Shown: positions 40,007 to 49,016 of the stretch, one piece after another
How the letters are laid out: each line of letters begins with the position of its first letter
How positions within the stretch are numbered: position 1 is the first letter of the stretch
Assembly: GCF_039555325.1 (NCBI RefSeq)
Contig: NZ_CP154608.1
Coordinates: 1,364,001 to 1,428,000 of the forward strand
DNA length: 64,000 bases
Direction of reading: 5' to 3'
Source: Sphingomicrobium sp. XHP0239
Lineage (GTDB): Bacteria > Pseudomonadota > Alphaproteobacteria > Sphingomonadales > Sphingomonadaceae
Notes under the pieces: generated by a model
What the model was told of the DNA's origin: nothing
Database searches by the model: none
Seen by the model: the letters and a program-made list of their open reading frames with translations, nothing else
Position numbers and translations under genes: made by a program

Positions 40007-40975
40007 TCAGACAAACTCGACGGTGGTGCCTTGCGAAACCGCCTGCGAAAGCCGTTCGGCATCCCAATTGGTCAGCCGCACGCAGCCGTGGCTGGAGGTC
40101 TTTCCGATGAGCCGTGGATCGGGACTGCCGTGGATGCCGTACCCGTCCTTGCTGAGGTCGATCCAGATCCCGCCGACGGGATTGTTGGGCCCCGCGGGAA
40201 TGGTCAGCGGCTCGTCGCCGCCCCAGCTCAAGTCGCTGGGATCGAAGGTATAGTTCGCTTCCGGCGCGACTGCATTGACTTCCATGGTGCCCGACGGACT
40301 GGGAAATTCACTGCTCCCGACCGTGGCGGGAAAGGTGGCGATCAACTGACCGCTTTCATCGAAGGCGCGCAGCTCGTTCTCGTCTCCGTCGATCTCGATC
40401 CGTGCGACGGCGGCAAGCGGATCGGCGGCGACGTTGGCCACCCGGATCGTATCGCCCTGCCCGAAGCCGCTGCCGGGATTCATGGCTTTCAGGAAACTCT
40501 CGCTCATGCCGAACTTCTCGGCCAGCATTTCGCTTGCCGACCCGTAGCCGACATTGCCTGTCTCGGCCTGAGCTTCCATGCCGTCCGCCGGGTCGGTGAA
40601 CCCGCCAGCGACATCTTCGGATGTGATCGTATAGTCCTTGAGCAAGGGCGCATCCCCCGCCTGGCTGGTCATCTTTTCGAGGGTCTCCTCGTCGACCGCG
40701 CCGGTCGCCTCGAGCCCGTTGGCGGATTGAAACGCTTCGATCGCGCGCGCCGTGTTGCCGCCCGGATAGCCGTCGATGACACCCGGCGAATGATGCAGAC
40801 GCGCGGCGAGGATCTGGGCCGCGAGCGTGGCCGACTGACGTTCGCCCGACAGGCTCGGCGCCGATCCGCCCCATGCCCCATCAGGAAGCGACTGGGCGGC
40901 GCTCGGGTTTGCGGCAAAGAGAAGAGCGGCGGCGGTCATTCCGAGCGCCGAACGAAGCGGTTTTTTGTTGGACAT
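40007..40975 (-). CDS. L,D-transpeptidase with peptidoglycan-binding domain
   Basis: A 322-residue periplasmic enzyme: signal peptide to about residue 27 (SAAQ), a peptidoglycan-binding-1 domain (about 50-110, DGYPGGNTARAIEAFQSANGL), a LysM-like middle stretch and the YkuD catalytic domain (about 195-322) with Cys298 in the motif HGSPDPRLIGKTSSHGCVRLTN. The family makes 3-3 cross-links in peptidoglycan or attaches proteins to it. The start ATG follows AGGAT. The position next to a beta-lactamase-fold hydrolase and in a window with ldcA and mpl supports a cell-wall turnover theme. Confidence 0.92.
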   Translation of the reverse strand: MSNKKPLRSALGMTAAALLFAANPSAAQSLPDGAWGGSAPSLSGERQSATLAAQILAARLHHSPGVIDGYPGGNTARAIEAFQSANGLEATGAVDEETLEKMTSQAGDAPLLKDYTITSEDVAGGFTDPADGMEAQAETGNVGYGSASEMLAEKFGMSESFLKAMNPGSGFGQGDTIRVANVAADPLAAVARIEIDGDENELRAFDESGQLIATFPATVGSSEFPSPSGTMEVNAVAPEANYTFDPSDLSWGGDEPLTIPAGPNNPVGGIWIDLSKDGYGIHGSPDPRLIGKTSSHGCVRLTNWDAERLSQAVSQGTTVEFV

Positions 40976-41005
40976 ATCCTGTCAACGCCCGCCCGGTGGG
41001 ATGGT

Positions 41006-42238
41006 TCAGCCGTCGAGCTCGAGCCAGTCGCGGGTTTCCAGTCCGTAGAGCATGTCGAAAAATTCGAACTGCAGCCCATGCGGCTGCCCCGTGTCGCTGT
41101 TCCAGAAGGCGACGATGCCCGCCTCGCGCTCCGGATCGAACAGGATGAAGCTGCGATAGCCATCGACCCCGCCGCGATGCCCGACGATGCGGTGCCCGGC
41201 ATAGTCGTAGGTTCGCCAGCCGAGCCCGTAACGCGCGTCCGACAAACGTTCGCGATAATCCCGCATCCGCCGCATCTCACCCGGCGTCTCGATGAGCGGC
41301 TGGTGCGCGGTCTCGATCGCCGCGTCGGGCAGGATCTCGGGGAAATGGCCCATCTGCGCCTGCAGCCAGATGGTGGCATCGATGATCGATGAATTCACTC
41401 CGCCCGCCGCGGGAACGCGATAATAGGCGTCGGTCACGTCATATTCGCGGCCGCCGCGATTGAACGGATGCGCCCAGTTGTCGTCCATCATCAACCCGTC
41501 GCGGGTGGCGCTGGCGCGGGTCATGCCGAGGGGCGCGAACAGATGCGATTTCAGCGCCGTGTCGTAGGGCGCACCGGTTACCATCTCGACCGCTTCCGAC
41601 GCGGCATCGAAAGCGACGTTCTGATAACTCCAGCAGGACCCGACGGGGCAGATCTGCACCAGTTCGCCCAGTTGGCGGCGGATATCGTCGGGGTCCTGCC
41701 CGTCTTCCAGCTTGTCGTCGTAGGCGTTTCGCCAGATCCCGAGCCGATGGCTCAACGTGTCGCGCAGCGTCGCGGAGAAGTGATTGTTCTCCGGCAGGGT
41801 GAGCGTCGAGCTGTAGGACGCGATGGGGCGGTCGAGCCGCAAGGCCCCTTCCTCGTCGAGCTTCGCGGCCATCACCCCCGCCACGCCCTTGGAGACGGAA
41901 GCCCAGCGGAACACCGTGTTTACGTCCACCGGCTCGCCATCGTCGGCGGCAGTTCGGGTGCCATAGCCTTTGAGAAAGGCGATTTCGCCATCCAGCACCA
42001 CGCCGACCGCCAGACCCGCCATCGGACCATGTTCGTCCATCAATTGCGTCACGCGCGCATCGAGACGGGCGAAATTCACGCTCCCACCTGATACGGCACT
42101 CGGCGCGGCCAGCGGAACATGGGCCGGTCCGGCCTGTTCTGCCGGGACCTCGGAGCTGTCCAACACGCCAATCCCGCCGAGAAAGGCGACGATCGCGGCC
42201 AGCGGCAGTCCGAATTGAGTCAGACGAATATGGTTCAT
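41006..42238 (-). CDS. Serine hydrolase of the beta-lactamase/class C family
   Basis: A 410-residue exported or anchored protein: a signal anchor (residues 8-25), a linker, then a beta-lactamase fold with SxxK at Ser114-Lys117 (ASVSKGV), Tyr-x-Asn as YQN near residue 225, and HRGG (third motif) near the C-terminus. The fold covers class C beta-lactamases, DD-peptidases (AmpH type) and esterases; nothing here selects one. A GGAGGAG site lies 14 bases before the chosen ATG, rather distant. It follows the L,D-transpeptidase on the same strand but is transcribed upstream of it, with a 30-base gap. Confidence 0.88.
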   Translation of the reverse strand: MNHIRLTQFGLPLAAIVAFLGGIGVLDSSEVPAEQAGPAHVPLAAPSAVSGGSVNFARLDARVTQLMDEHGPMAGLAVGVVLDGEIAFLKGYGTRTAADDGEPVDVNTVFRWASVSKGVAGVMAAKLDEEGALRLDRPIASYSSTLTLPENNHFSATLRDTLSHRLGIWRNAYDDKLEDGQDPDDIRRQLGELVQICPVGSCWSYQNVAFDAASEAVEMVTGAPYDTALKSHLFAPLGMTRASATRDGLMMDDNWAHPFNRGGREYDVTDAYYRVPAAGGVNSSIIDATIWLQAQMGHFPEILPDAAIETAHQPLIETPGEMRRMRDYRERLSDARYGLGWRTYDYAGHRIVGHRGGVDGYRSFILFDPEREAGIVAFWNSDTGQPHGLQFEFFDMLYGLETRDWLELDG

Positions 42239-42363
42239 GTCAGGCGTGTCATCTCCTCCCTCAACGCGGTCGCTTCGCGCACGGTCCATCATGTCCCGCG
42301 GCCCGCGACGATGTCACCCCCCATCGGCTTTACGCCCGCATGGCTTTTGGGCAAGGGGAAGCG

Positions 42364-42645
42364 ATGCAGAAACTGAAGATCTTCGCATACGTCCTGCCCG
42401 CCATCGTGCTGACGGCCTTTTCGGTTGCCAACTGGCATGACGTGATGATCGATTTGTGGGGCGACCGGCGGCTGGCGATCAAGCTGCCGTGGCTCCTGCT
42501 CGTCACCTTCGCTCTCGGGTTTCTGCCGACCTGGCTGATCGACCGGTTCAAGCTGGCGCGGCTGCGCACGCGATTGCGCACGCTGGAAGGCGAACGCGAC
42601 GCCGCGCGCCGTCCGCCGCCGCCCGAACCGTCCAGCCCTTTTTGA
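42364..42645 (+). CDS. LapA-domain small membrane protein
   Basis: A 93-residue protein with two membrane helices (about residues 6-25 and 40-60), the second followed by a basic helical tail (DRFKLARLRTRLRTLEGERDAARR). It matches the LapA_dom (DUF1049) layout seen upstream of pyrF or lapB in proteobacteria, where the E. coli version sits with lapB in lipopolysaccharide regulation. AGGGGAA precedes the ATG. pyrF starts 13 bases after its stop, so they form one transcript. Confidence 0.82.
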   Translation: MQKLKIFAYVLPAIVLTAFSVANWHDVMIDLWGDRRLAIKLPWLLLVTFALGFLPTWLIDRFKLARLRTRLRTLEGERDAARRPPPPEPSSPF

Positions 42646-42658
42646 GGAACCGCATTCC

Positions 42659-43345
42659 ATGTCCAGTCCGCTTTTCGTCGCCCTCGACACCCCCCGTCTC
42701 GACACCGCCCAGAACCTCGCCGTTGCCGTGAAGGGCCATGTCGGCGGGTTCAAGCTGGGGCTCGAGTTCTTCGGCGCGCAGGGTCGCGAGGGCGTCAGCC
42801 GGTTGCGCGAACGAGGTCTGCCGATCTTCCTCGATCTCAAGCTGCATGACATTCCCAATACCGTCTCCAAGGCGGTCGCCGCCATCGCCGACCTTCGTCC
42901 CCGTATTCTCACCGTCCATGCGGCGGGCGGGATCGACATGATGCGCGCGGCCAAGGAAGCAGCGAGCGAAGTCACCCGCGTCGTCGGCGTGACGATGCTG
43001 ACGAGCCTGTCGGACGAGGATCTCAAGCGCCACGGCAGCAACCTCAAGTCGCAAAAATATGTCGAGCGGCTGGCCGATCTGTCTCGTGAGGCCGGTCTCG
43101 ACGGCATCGTCTGCTCCGGCTTGGAGGTCGAGGCCATGCGCAAGGCTTGGCCCGAGGGCTATCTGGTCGTCCCCGGCGTGCGTCCGGCGGGCAGCGGGCA
43201 AGAGGCCGATCAGAAACGCGTCGTCACCCCAACCGAGGCGATGGAGCGCGGCGCCTCCGTCGTGGTCGTCGGGCGCCCGATCACGCAGGCCGCCGATCCG
43301 CAGGCTGCGGCCAAGGCCATCAACGACAGTCTCGACGCCCTTTGA
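42659..43345 (+). CDS. pyrF: Orotidine 5'-phosphate decarboxylase
   Basis: A 228-residue TIM-barrel enzyme that makes UMP. Signatures: FVALDTP, the catalytic FLDLKLHDIPNTV (Lys-Asp tetrad), GVTMLTSLSDEDL and the C-terminal VVPGVRPAGSGQ and VVVGRPIT phosphate-binding loop. Length is standard. It is flanked by a LapA protein and accD, with 55 bases to accD. In many alphaproteobacteria the trpF-trpB-trpA genes sit between pyrF and accD; here they are absent. Confidence 0.96.
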   Translation: MSSPLFVALDTPRLDTAQNLAVAVKGHVGGFKLGLEFFGAQGREGVSRLRERGLPIFLDLKLHDIPNTVSKAVAAIADLRPRILTVHAAGGIDMMRAAKEAASEVTRVVGVTMLTSLSDEDLKRHGSNLKSQKYVERLADLSREAGLDGIVCSGLEVEAMRKAWPEGYLVVPGVRPAGSGQEADQKRVVTPTEAMERGASVVVVGRPITQAADPQAAAKAINDSLDAL

Positions 43346-43400
43346 CAGGCACGGGCGGGGCACCTAGCACCGCGGCGATGAGCAAGACGAGGACAGGCGC

Positions 43401-44261
43401 ATGAGCTGGATCGACCGCGTTCGTAACGGCATTCCCTTTCTGCCCAAGCGGCAGAGCGATGACCAGCTATGGCATAAGTGTTCGAGCTGCGAGAGCATGA
43501 TCTTCACCAAGGAATGGGCGGAGAACAGCTACGTCTGCCCCCGCTGCGACCATCACGACCGCATCGGTTCGGCCGAGCGGTTCGAACAGGTGCTCGACGG
43601 CTCGCCCCTGCGGCTTCCCGCGCCCGAAGCAGCCGAGGATCCGCTCAAGTTTCGCGACAGCAAGCGCTACGTGGACCGCATTAAGGCGGCGCGCGCCAAA
43701 ACGCAGGTCCAGGACGCACTGGTCACGGCCTATGGTGCGATCGGCGGGCAGCCGGCGATCGTGGCGGTGCAGGATTTCGCCTTTATGGGCGGATCGATGG
43801 GGACGGCGGTCGGCGCGGGCATCGTCGCGGGTATCCGCGAGGCGATCGAGCGAAACTGCCCGTATGTCCTGTTCACCGCCGCGGGCGGCGCACGAATGCA
43901 GGAAGGCATTCTCAGCCTCATGCAGATGCCCAAGACAACCGTGGCGCTGGCCGAACTGAAGGACGCGGGGCTGCCCTACATCGTCATCCTCACCGACCCC
44001 ACCACCGGCGGGGTCACGGCCAGCTATGCGATGCTCGGCGACGTGCAGATCGCCGAACCGGGTGCACTGATCGGCTTTGCCGGACGCCGCGTGATCGAGC
44101 AGACGATCCGCGAGCAACTGCCCGAAGGCTTCCAGCGCGCCGAATATCTGTTCGAGCACGGAATGCTCGACATGGTGGTGCATCGCCACCAGCTGAAGGA
44201 ACGGCTCGCGCAGCTCCTCTCTTATCTCGCTCCCCAGACCGATACGGAAGAAGCGGCCTAG
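43401..44261 (+). CDS. accD: Acetyl-CoA carboxylase carboxyltransferase beta subunit
   Basis: A 286-residue subunit of acetyl-CoA carboxylase for fatty acid synthesis. The N-terminal C4 zinc ribbon is HKCSSCES and VCPRCDHHD; the carboxyltransferase half has [40 protein letters not shown] and [12 protein letters not shown]. It works with AccA (not in the window). The stop TAG shares its final G with the GTG start of folC, so the two are translationally coupled, as in many alphaproteobacteria. Confidence 0.97.
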   Translation: MSWIDRVRNGIPFLPKRQSDDQLWHKCSSCESMIFTKEWAENSYVCPRCDHHDRIGSAERFEQVLDGSPLRLPAPEAAEDPLKFRDSKRYVDRIKAARAKTQVQDALVTAYGAIGGQPAIVAVQDFAFMGGSMGTAVGAGIVAGIREAIERNCPYVLFTAAGGARMQEGILSLMQMPKTTVALAELKDAGLPYIVILTDPTTGGVTASYAMLGDVQIAEPGALIGFAGRRVIEQTIREQLPEGFQRAEYLFEHGMLDMVVHRHQLKERLAQLLSYLAPQTDTEEAA

Positions 44262-45571
44262 TGCAGGACGGCGCACGGTCGGACGATCCGGCCGTCCAGG
44301 CACAGCTCGACCGGCTGGAGGCGCTCGGCCACGGCGGCGACCGCAGCGCGCAGGAACTGGACGTCATGCGCGACCTCGTGGCGGCGCTGGGCGATCCTCA
44401 GGACCGGCTTCCTCCCGTCTTCCACGTCGCGGGCACCAACGGCAAAGGCTCGACCATCGCCTTCCTTCGTGCGGGGTTGGAGGCGGCGGGCAAGCGCGTC
44501 CACGTCTTCACCTCGCCGCACCTCGTACGCTTCAACGAGCGGATCCGGCTCGGCGGCAGCCTCATTTCCGATACCGCGCTCGCTCCCCTCCTCGAAGAAG
44601 TGCTCGATGTAGCGGAGCGAAACGCCCTCGCGCCCAGCTTCTTCGAAGCCACGACCGCGGCTGCCTTCCTTGCGTTCGAGCGCTCGCCCGCCGATGCCTT
44701 GTTGCTCGAAGTCGGCATGGGCGGGCGCCTCGACGCCACCAACCTCGTCGACCGGCCCGTAGCGACGGGGATCGCCGCCCTCGGCCTCGACCACACGCGC
44801 TGGCTGGGCGACACGCTGCCGCAGATCGCAGCGGAAAAGGCGGGCATCGCGAAGGCCCGCGTGCCGCTCTTGGTCCAGCGCCAGCCACCCGCCGCGCTCG
44901 ACGCCATCGCCGCGGTCGCCGCCAAGGTGGGCGCATCCCTCTTCGTGCAGGACCGCGACTGGACGATCGAACACCATGGCGACCGACTGCTCTATCGCGG
45001 GAACGGCGATCTAGAGCTTCCTGCTCCGGTGCTCCCCGGCCCGCACCAGATCGACAATGCGGGGCTTGCGCTCGCCATGATGCATTTCCAGACTCAAATC
45101 GGTCTCGACCGTCCGGCACTGGCCGCGACGACGCGGTTCGCCCGCTGGCCTGCGCGCCTGCAGTCGATCGAGGAAGGTCGGCTGCGCGAGCGGCTGGGTA
45201 GCGACGCGACGCTGATCCTCGACGGCGCGCACAATGCAGAGGCGGCACGCGCCGTGGCCCGGACGCTGGCAGGAAGACGGCTCCACCTCGTCTCCGGCGT
45301 GCTCGCCAACCGCGATCCGCTCGCCGTGCTGACCCCCTTCGCGCGAATGCTCGCGAGTTTCACCGCAGTCCCGATCCCGGGCCACGATCATCACGATCCC
45401 TCGGCGCTGGCGGCGATGATCGACGGAACGGACAGCGCCCCCGCCCCCGATCTGGCGAGCGCGTTCGACCGTGTCGCCCTACGCGCTGCGCCCGGCGACA
45501 CGGTGCTGGTCATCGGCTCGCTCTATCTGGCGGGCGTCTTCCTCGCCGAGAACGGCACCCCGCCCTCCTAG
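44261..45571 (+). CDS. folC: Folylpolyglutamate/dihydrofolate synthase
   Basis: A 436-residue Mur-ligase-related enzyme that adds glutamate to folates and makes dihydrofolate from dihydropteroate. The ATP loop is GTNGKGSTIAF, then TSPHLVRFNERIR, LLLEVGMGGRLDATN, the Omega-loop AAEKAGIAK and ILDGAHNAEAARA. The GTG start overlaps accD. It ends in a shared CTAG with the convergent AmpG-like gene. Length is normal. Confidence 0.95.
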   Translation: MQDGARSDDPAVQAQLDRLEALGHGGDRSAQELDVMRDLVAALGDPQDRLPPVFHVAGTNGKGSTIAFLRAGLEAAGKRVHVFTSPHLVRFNERIRLGGSLISDTALAPLLEEVLDVAERNALAPSFFEATTAAAFLAFERSPADALLLEVGMGGRLDATNLVDRPVATGIAALGLDHTRWLGDTLPQIAAEKAGIAKARVPLLVQRQPPAALDAIAAVAAKVGASLFVQDRDWTIEHHGDRLLYRGNGDLELPAPVLPGPHQIDNAGLALAMMHFQTQIGLDRPALAATTRFARWPARLQSIEEGRLRERLGSDATLILDGAHNAEAARAVARTLAGRRLHLVSGVLANRDPLAVLTPFARMLASFTAVPIPGHDHHDPSALAAMIDGTDSAPAPDLASAFDRVALRAAPGDTVLVIGSLYLAGVFLAENGTPPS

Positions 45572-47280
45572 GCGAACTCGGCCTCGGGCGGTGGGGCGTT
45601 CTGGATGCCGCGACCGCCCATCCGCCGCTGACGCCCCCATTCGACGAGGCACAGGACAAAGGCGATCATCCCGATCCCGGTCGTCAGGATGAAGACGAAA
45701 TAATAGCCTTGCTCCTCGATCAGCTGCCCCAAGGGCGCACGACCGAGCGTGCCGACCAGCAGCGCGAGGCTCGACAGCAACGCATACTGCACCGCGCTAT
45801 AGCCCTTGGCGACGATGCTGGAGAGGTAAGCGACGAACGCCGCCCCCGCGAGGCCGACCGCGAGATTCTCGCCCGCGATGGTGATCATGAGCTTGGCAAG
45901 ATCCGGCGTCCCTCCCGGGAAACTCGTGACGAGCGCGGTGAAGCCGGTGTAGTCGCTCACCGCCTGCATCGTCGCGCCGCCGATGGCGAGGTCGGCGTAC
46001 AGCAGGTTGGTAAGTGCCGCGACCAGCGCGCCGAGGCTGAGTGCCGCCATCCGCCCGATGAGCGTCAGAAGCACCCCGCCGAGCGCCAGCCCGAGCAGCA
46101 GCGCCCCGACCCCGAAGAACTTCGACGCGACCGCCACTTCGTCGTTGGTGTAGTTCAGCTCGCCCAGGTAGAAAGGATAGGCGAAACTGCCCCAGATGGC
46201 GTCGCAGATGCGGTAGGTCAGCACGAGCGCGATCACGAGAATGGCACTCGACCCCAGCCGTCCGATGATCTCCGTGAGCGGCAGCACCAGCGCCCGATAG
46301 CCGAAGTCCATCGCCCGCTCGCTTCCCGTCGCGACGGGCGCGGGTTCGTGAAGGACGTCGACGCCCTTCTTCTGCCGCGCCACCAGCCACGCCGCGATCG
46401 CCGCCGGAACCACGATCGTCGCCAGCATGATGATCGGGCCCCACCAGGTGATGAACTGCACGCTGTCTGGCCGCGATTCGGGATCCGACGACAGGCTCAT
46501 CACCATGAACGTCCCCACGATCAGCAGCGCGATGCCCCACAGGCTACCGATGATCGCCAGTGCGTTGCGGCGGACACGGGGGGTCAACTGCCCCGGCTGG
46601 CGCAGCGCGGTCAGTTCGTCGGCAGCGGCATCGACCTGCGTCTGCGTCCGACGGGCATCAGGAGCGCCGATCCCGACCAGTCCGATCAGGAAGATCGTCC
46701 CCCCGAAGATCGCATAGGTCTCCGGCCAGCCGATCCGCGCGGCGAGGATCAGGGCCAGTGCCCCGCCCGCCAGCGCCGCAAGACGGTATCCCATCTGGTA
46801 GATGGTCGAGAGGATGTCGATCGTTGCCACCTCGTCCGCCACGTCCACGCGCCACGCATCGATGACGATGTCCTGCGTGGCGCTCGCGAACGCCGCGAGC
46901 CCCGCCAGCAGCGAGAACCAGCCCAGTTGCGTCAACGGGTTGAGGATTGACAACGTCAGCAGACAGATGCCGATCAATATCTGCGCGGTGACGATCCACT
47001 GCTTGCGATGGCCGAGTTTCTTGAGGAGCGGAATGTCGATGCGATCGAGCGCGGGCGACCACAGGAACTTGAAGGCATAGGCAAGGCCGATCAGCGAGAA
47101 AACGCCCATCGTCTCCAGATCGACCTCTGCCTCGCTGAGCCAGGCGTAGAGCGTGCCGAGCACCAGCGAATAGGGGAGCCCCGCGGCGAACCCGAACAGC
47201 AGCATGTAGATCGTCTTGGGATGCTTGAGCGCCCCCAGAAGCTCGCGCCATCCGGGCTTGCTCGTCGATTCGTCCGCCAC
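45568..47280 (-). CDS. ampG: AmpG-like muropeptide MFS permease
   Basis: A 570-residue major facilitator transporter with about 12-14 membrane helices. It opens with KTIYMLLFGFAAGLPYSLVLGTLYAWLSE and contains FLWSPALDR, GHRKQW and QDIVIDAWRVD, features of AmpG, which imports anhydromuropeptides released from peptidoglycan. A long loop (about residues 205-235, and a second near 300-320 with VDVLHEPAPVATG) accounts for its greater length than E. coli AmpG (491). The GTG start has AGGTGA upstream. With ldcA and the Mpl-like ligase it suggests an active recycling pathway. Confidence 0.88.
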   Translation of the reverse strand: MADESTSKPGWRELLGALKHPKTIYMLLFGFAAGLPYSLVLGTLYAWLSEAEVDLETMGVFSLIGLAYAFKFLWSPALDRIDIPLLKKLGHRKQWIVTAQILIGICLLTLSILNPLTQLGWFSLLAGLAAFASATQDIVIDAWRVDVADEVATIDILSTIYQMGYRLAALAGGALALILAARIGWPETYAIFGGTIFLIGLVGIGAPDARRTQTQVDAAADELTALRQPGQLTPRVRRNALAIIGSLWGIALLIVGTFMVMSLSSDPESRPDSVQFITWWGPIIMLATIVVPAAIAAWLVARQKKGVDVLHEPAPVATGSERAMDFGYRALVLPLTEIIGRLGSSAILVIALVLTYRICDAIWGSFAYPFYLGELNYTNDEVAVASKFFGVGALLLGLALGGVLLTLIGRMAALSLGALVAALTNLLYADLAIGGATMQAVSDYTGFTALVTSFPGGTPDLAKLMITIAGENLAVGLAGAAFVAYLSSIVAKGYSAVQYALLSSLALLVGTLGRAPLGQLIEEQGYYFVFILTTGIGMIAFVLCLVEWGRQRRMGGRGIQNAPPPEAEFA

Positions 47281-47393
47281 TCGTCACCTCGTTCTCAATG
47301 CAATGCGCCACGCTAGGGCCGCGCAAGGCTGCGGAAAAGGGGGTGAACGCGCCGTGACTTGCGCGGGCGCGGCGATCGGCGCACGTTTGCGTC

Positions 47394-48542
47394 ATGGACA
47401 TGCCGACTTCCCGTCTCCGGATGACCCCCGGCCAACGCGCCCTCGCCGAACGGATGCTGCGCGGCGATCACGACATCGGCGACGAAGCGCGCCGGATCGA
47501 GACCAAACGTTACATCGACCCCGAACGTCACGTCCGCGAGCTTGCGCATTGCTTCCGCGGCTTTCCCACCGCGCTATGTCCGTCCGCGCTGATCGGACCC
47601 GACCAGATGATCCGCCACGACGCCAGCGGTCTCGATCTCATCGTTGCACGCGATCGCGACGGGGCAATCCACGTCCTCGGCAACAGCTGCGCGCATCGCG
47701 CCACAAGGCTGGTCGACGAGGACGGCGTCCTCCCCGCGCGCAAGATCGTCTGTCCTTACCATGCCTGGACCTACCGACCGAACGGCGACCTTGCCGCCCT
47801 GCCCCGGCCCGAGGCCTTTCCGGGCCTGTGCAAGGAAGACCATGCGCTCAAGACCTATCCGGCGCGTGAGATCGGCGGGCTGGTGTGGTTCTACGGAGAT
47901 GGCTCGGGAGAGGATTTCTCCCCCATCGAACCGCTCGGACCGGACCTCGACGCGATCGGTCTCGACGCGATGCGTTTCTATCGCCGCAATCTTCATACGG
48001 TCGCCGCCGACTGGAAGATGATCGTCGATGCGTTCAGCGAAAGCTATCACGTCAAGCGGCTTCACGCCCGTTCGATCGGCGAGTTCTTCGCCGACGGCGT
48101 GGCGGTCATGGACCGGATGGGGCCGCATCAACGCTTCATCGTCGGTCGGGCGGGCCATGCCGAACCCGTCGATCTCGACGATTGGCAAGCGGTCCGCGAG
48201 ACGATGACCTTCACCTACCAGATCTTCCCCAACACCGTCGTCGTGGTCAGTCCCGACTACGTCAACGTGCTCATCGTCCACCCCACGTCGGCCGGGCGCT
48301 GCAAGGTCGAGGATTTCATGTTGGTCCCCGATGTGTCGGACGCCGAGGCGAAAGCACTCGAGGGACGCTGGTCAAAAAGCTGGGAGCTACTCGACCAACA
48401 TACGTTCGGTGGCGAGGATTTCCGTGCGGCGGCGCTATGCCAGCGCGGCGTCGAGGCAGGCCTCCGCGACGAGATGATCGTCGGTACGCTCGAGAACGGG
48501 ATGATCGCCTTTCACGACGAACTGGATGCGCGTCTGGCCTGA
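47394..48542 (+). CDS. Rieske non-heme iron oxygenase, alpha subunit type
   Basis: A 382-residue ring-hydroxylating-type oxygenase. The Rieske [2Fe-2S] ligands are Cys99 and His101 (CAH) and Cys120 and His123 (CPYH), and the mononuclear iron site includes the ESYHVKRLH segment with a later Asp. There is no signal peptide. Homologues act on choline, carnitine, or aromatic substrates; the specific substrate cannot be read from sequence, and no reductase or small subunit gene lies next to it. It is divergent from the AmpG-like gene across 113 bases and convergent with the response regulator gene. Confidence 0.88.
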   Translation: MDMPTSRLRMTPGQRALAERMLRGDHDIGDEARRIETKRYIDPERHVRELAHCFRGFPTALCPSALIGPDQMIRHDASGLDLIVARDRDGAIHVLGNSCAHRATRLVDEDGVLPARKIVCPYHAWTYRPNGDLAALPRPEAFPGLCKEDHALKTYPAREIGGLVWFYGDGSGEDFSPIEPLGPDLDAIGLDAMRFYRRNLHTVAADWKMIVDAFSESYHVKRLHARSIGEFFADGVAVMDRMGPHQRFIVGRAGHAEPVDLDDWQAVRETMTFTYQIFPNTVVVVSPDYVNVLIVHPTSAGRCKVEDFMLVPDVSDAEAKALEGRWSKSWELLDQHTFGGEDFRAAALCQRGVEAGLRDEMIVGTLENGMIAFHDELDARLA

Positions 48543-48551
48543 GAGGCCCGA

Positions 48552-49016
48552 TCAGCCGATATCGTAAAGCGTCAGTCCCTTGACCTCGCCCGGCTCTTCG
48601 CCGGCCAGGATTGCATCGATCGCCGCCACCGCATCCTTGAGCTGCTTGTCCGTATAGGGTTTTTCCAGCGACCCCAGGGCATAGACCGCGCAATCGGTCG
48701 GCGGCTTGCCGGTCGCGAACAGCACGGGCACGCCCTTCGTCTTGGCCAGTTCGGCGACGTCGATCCCGCTCTTCTCGCCAGCCAGGTCGATATCGGCGAT
48801 GACGAGGTCCACCTCTTCCGCCTCGATGTCGCGGCGCGCGTCCTCGTAATTGTCGCGCGTGCCGACGACTTCGTAGCCCAGCCGTTCCAGCCGCTGCTCG
48901 TTGTCGAACGCCATCAAGGGTTCATCCTCGACGACGAGAACACGTTTAATCGCTCGCTTGCGCTTCCAGAACAGGATGAACGCCCCTACATACCGGCAAA
49001 TGACTTCATCCGACAA
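48552..49016 (-). CDS. Single-domain response regulator
   Basis: A receiver-only regulator of about 154 residues: RVLVVEDEPL (acidic pocket), LVIADIDLAGEKSG (phospho-acceptor Asp) and GSLEKPYT (Lys). No output domain, so it probably acts by phosphotransfer or protein binding; such regulators are common downstream of HisKA_2 kinases. No ATG lies upstream in frame close to the domain; candidates are TTG 49016 (used here), a CTG at FILF, or ATT at 48950 just before KRVLVV. The TTG start would overlap the divergent pseudouridine synthase ATG by 17 bases. Confidence 0.82.
   Translation of the reverse strand: MSDEVICRYVGAFILFWKRKRAIKRVLVVEDEPLMAFDNEQRLERLGYEVVGTRDNYEDARRDIEAEEVDLVIADIDLAGEKSGIDVAELAKTKGVPVLFATGKPPTDCAVYALGSLEKPYTDKQLKDAVAAIDAILAGEEPGEVKGLTLYDIG

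Noticed and set aside
47394..48542. Aromatic ring dioxygenase with assigned substrate
   Set aside because: Rieske and iron-site motifs are clear but no partner subunit or pathway gene is nearby, so I did not assign a substrate or a gene name.
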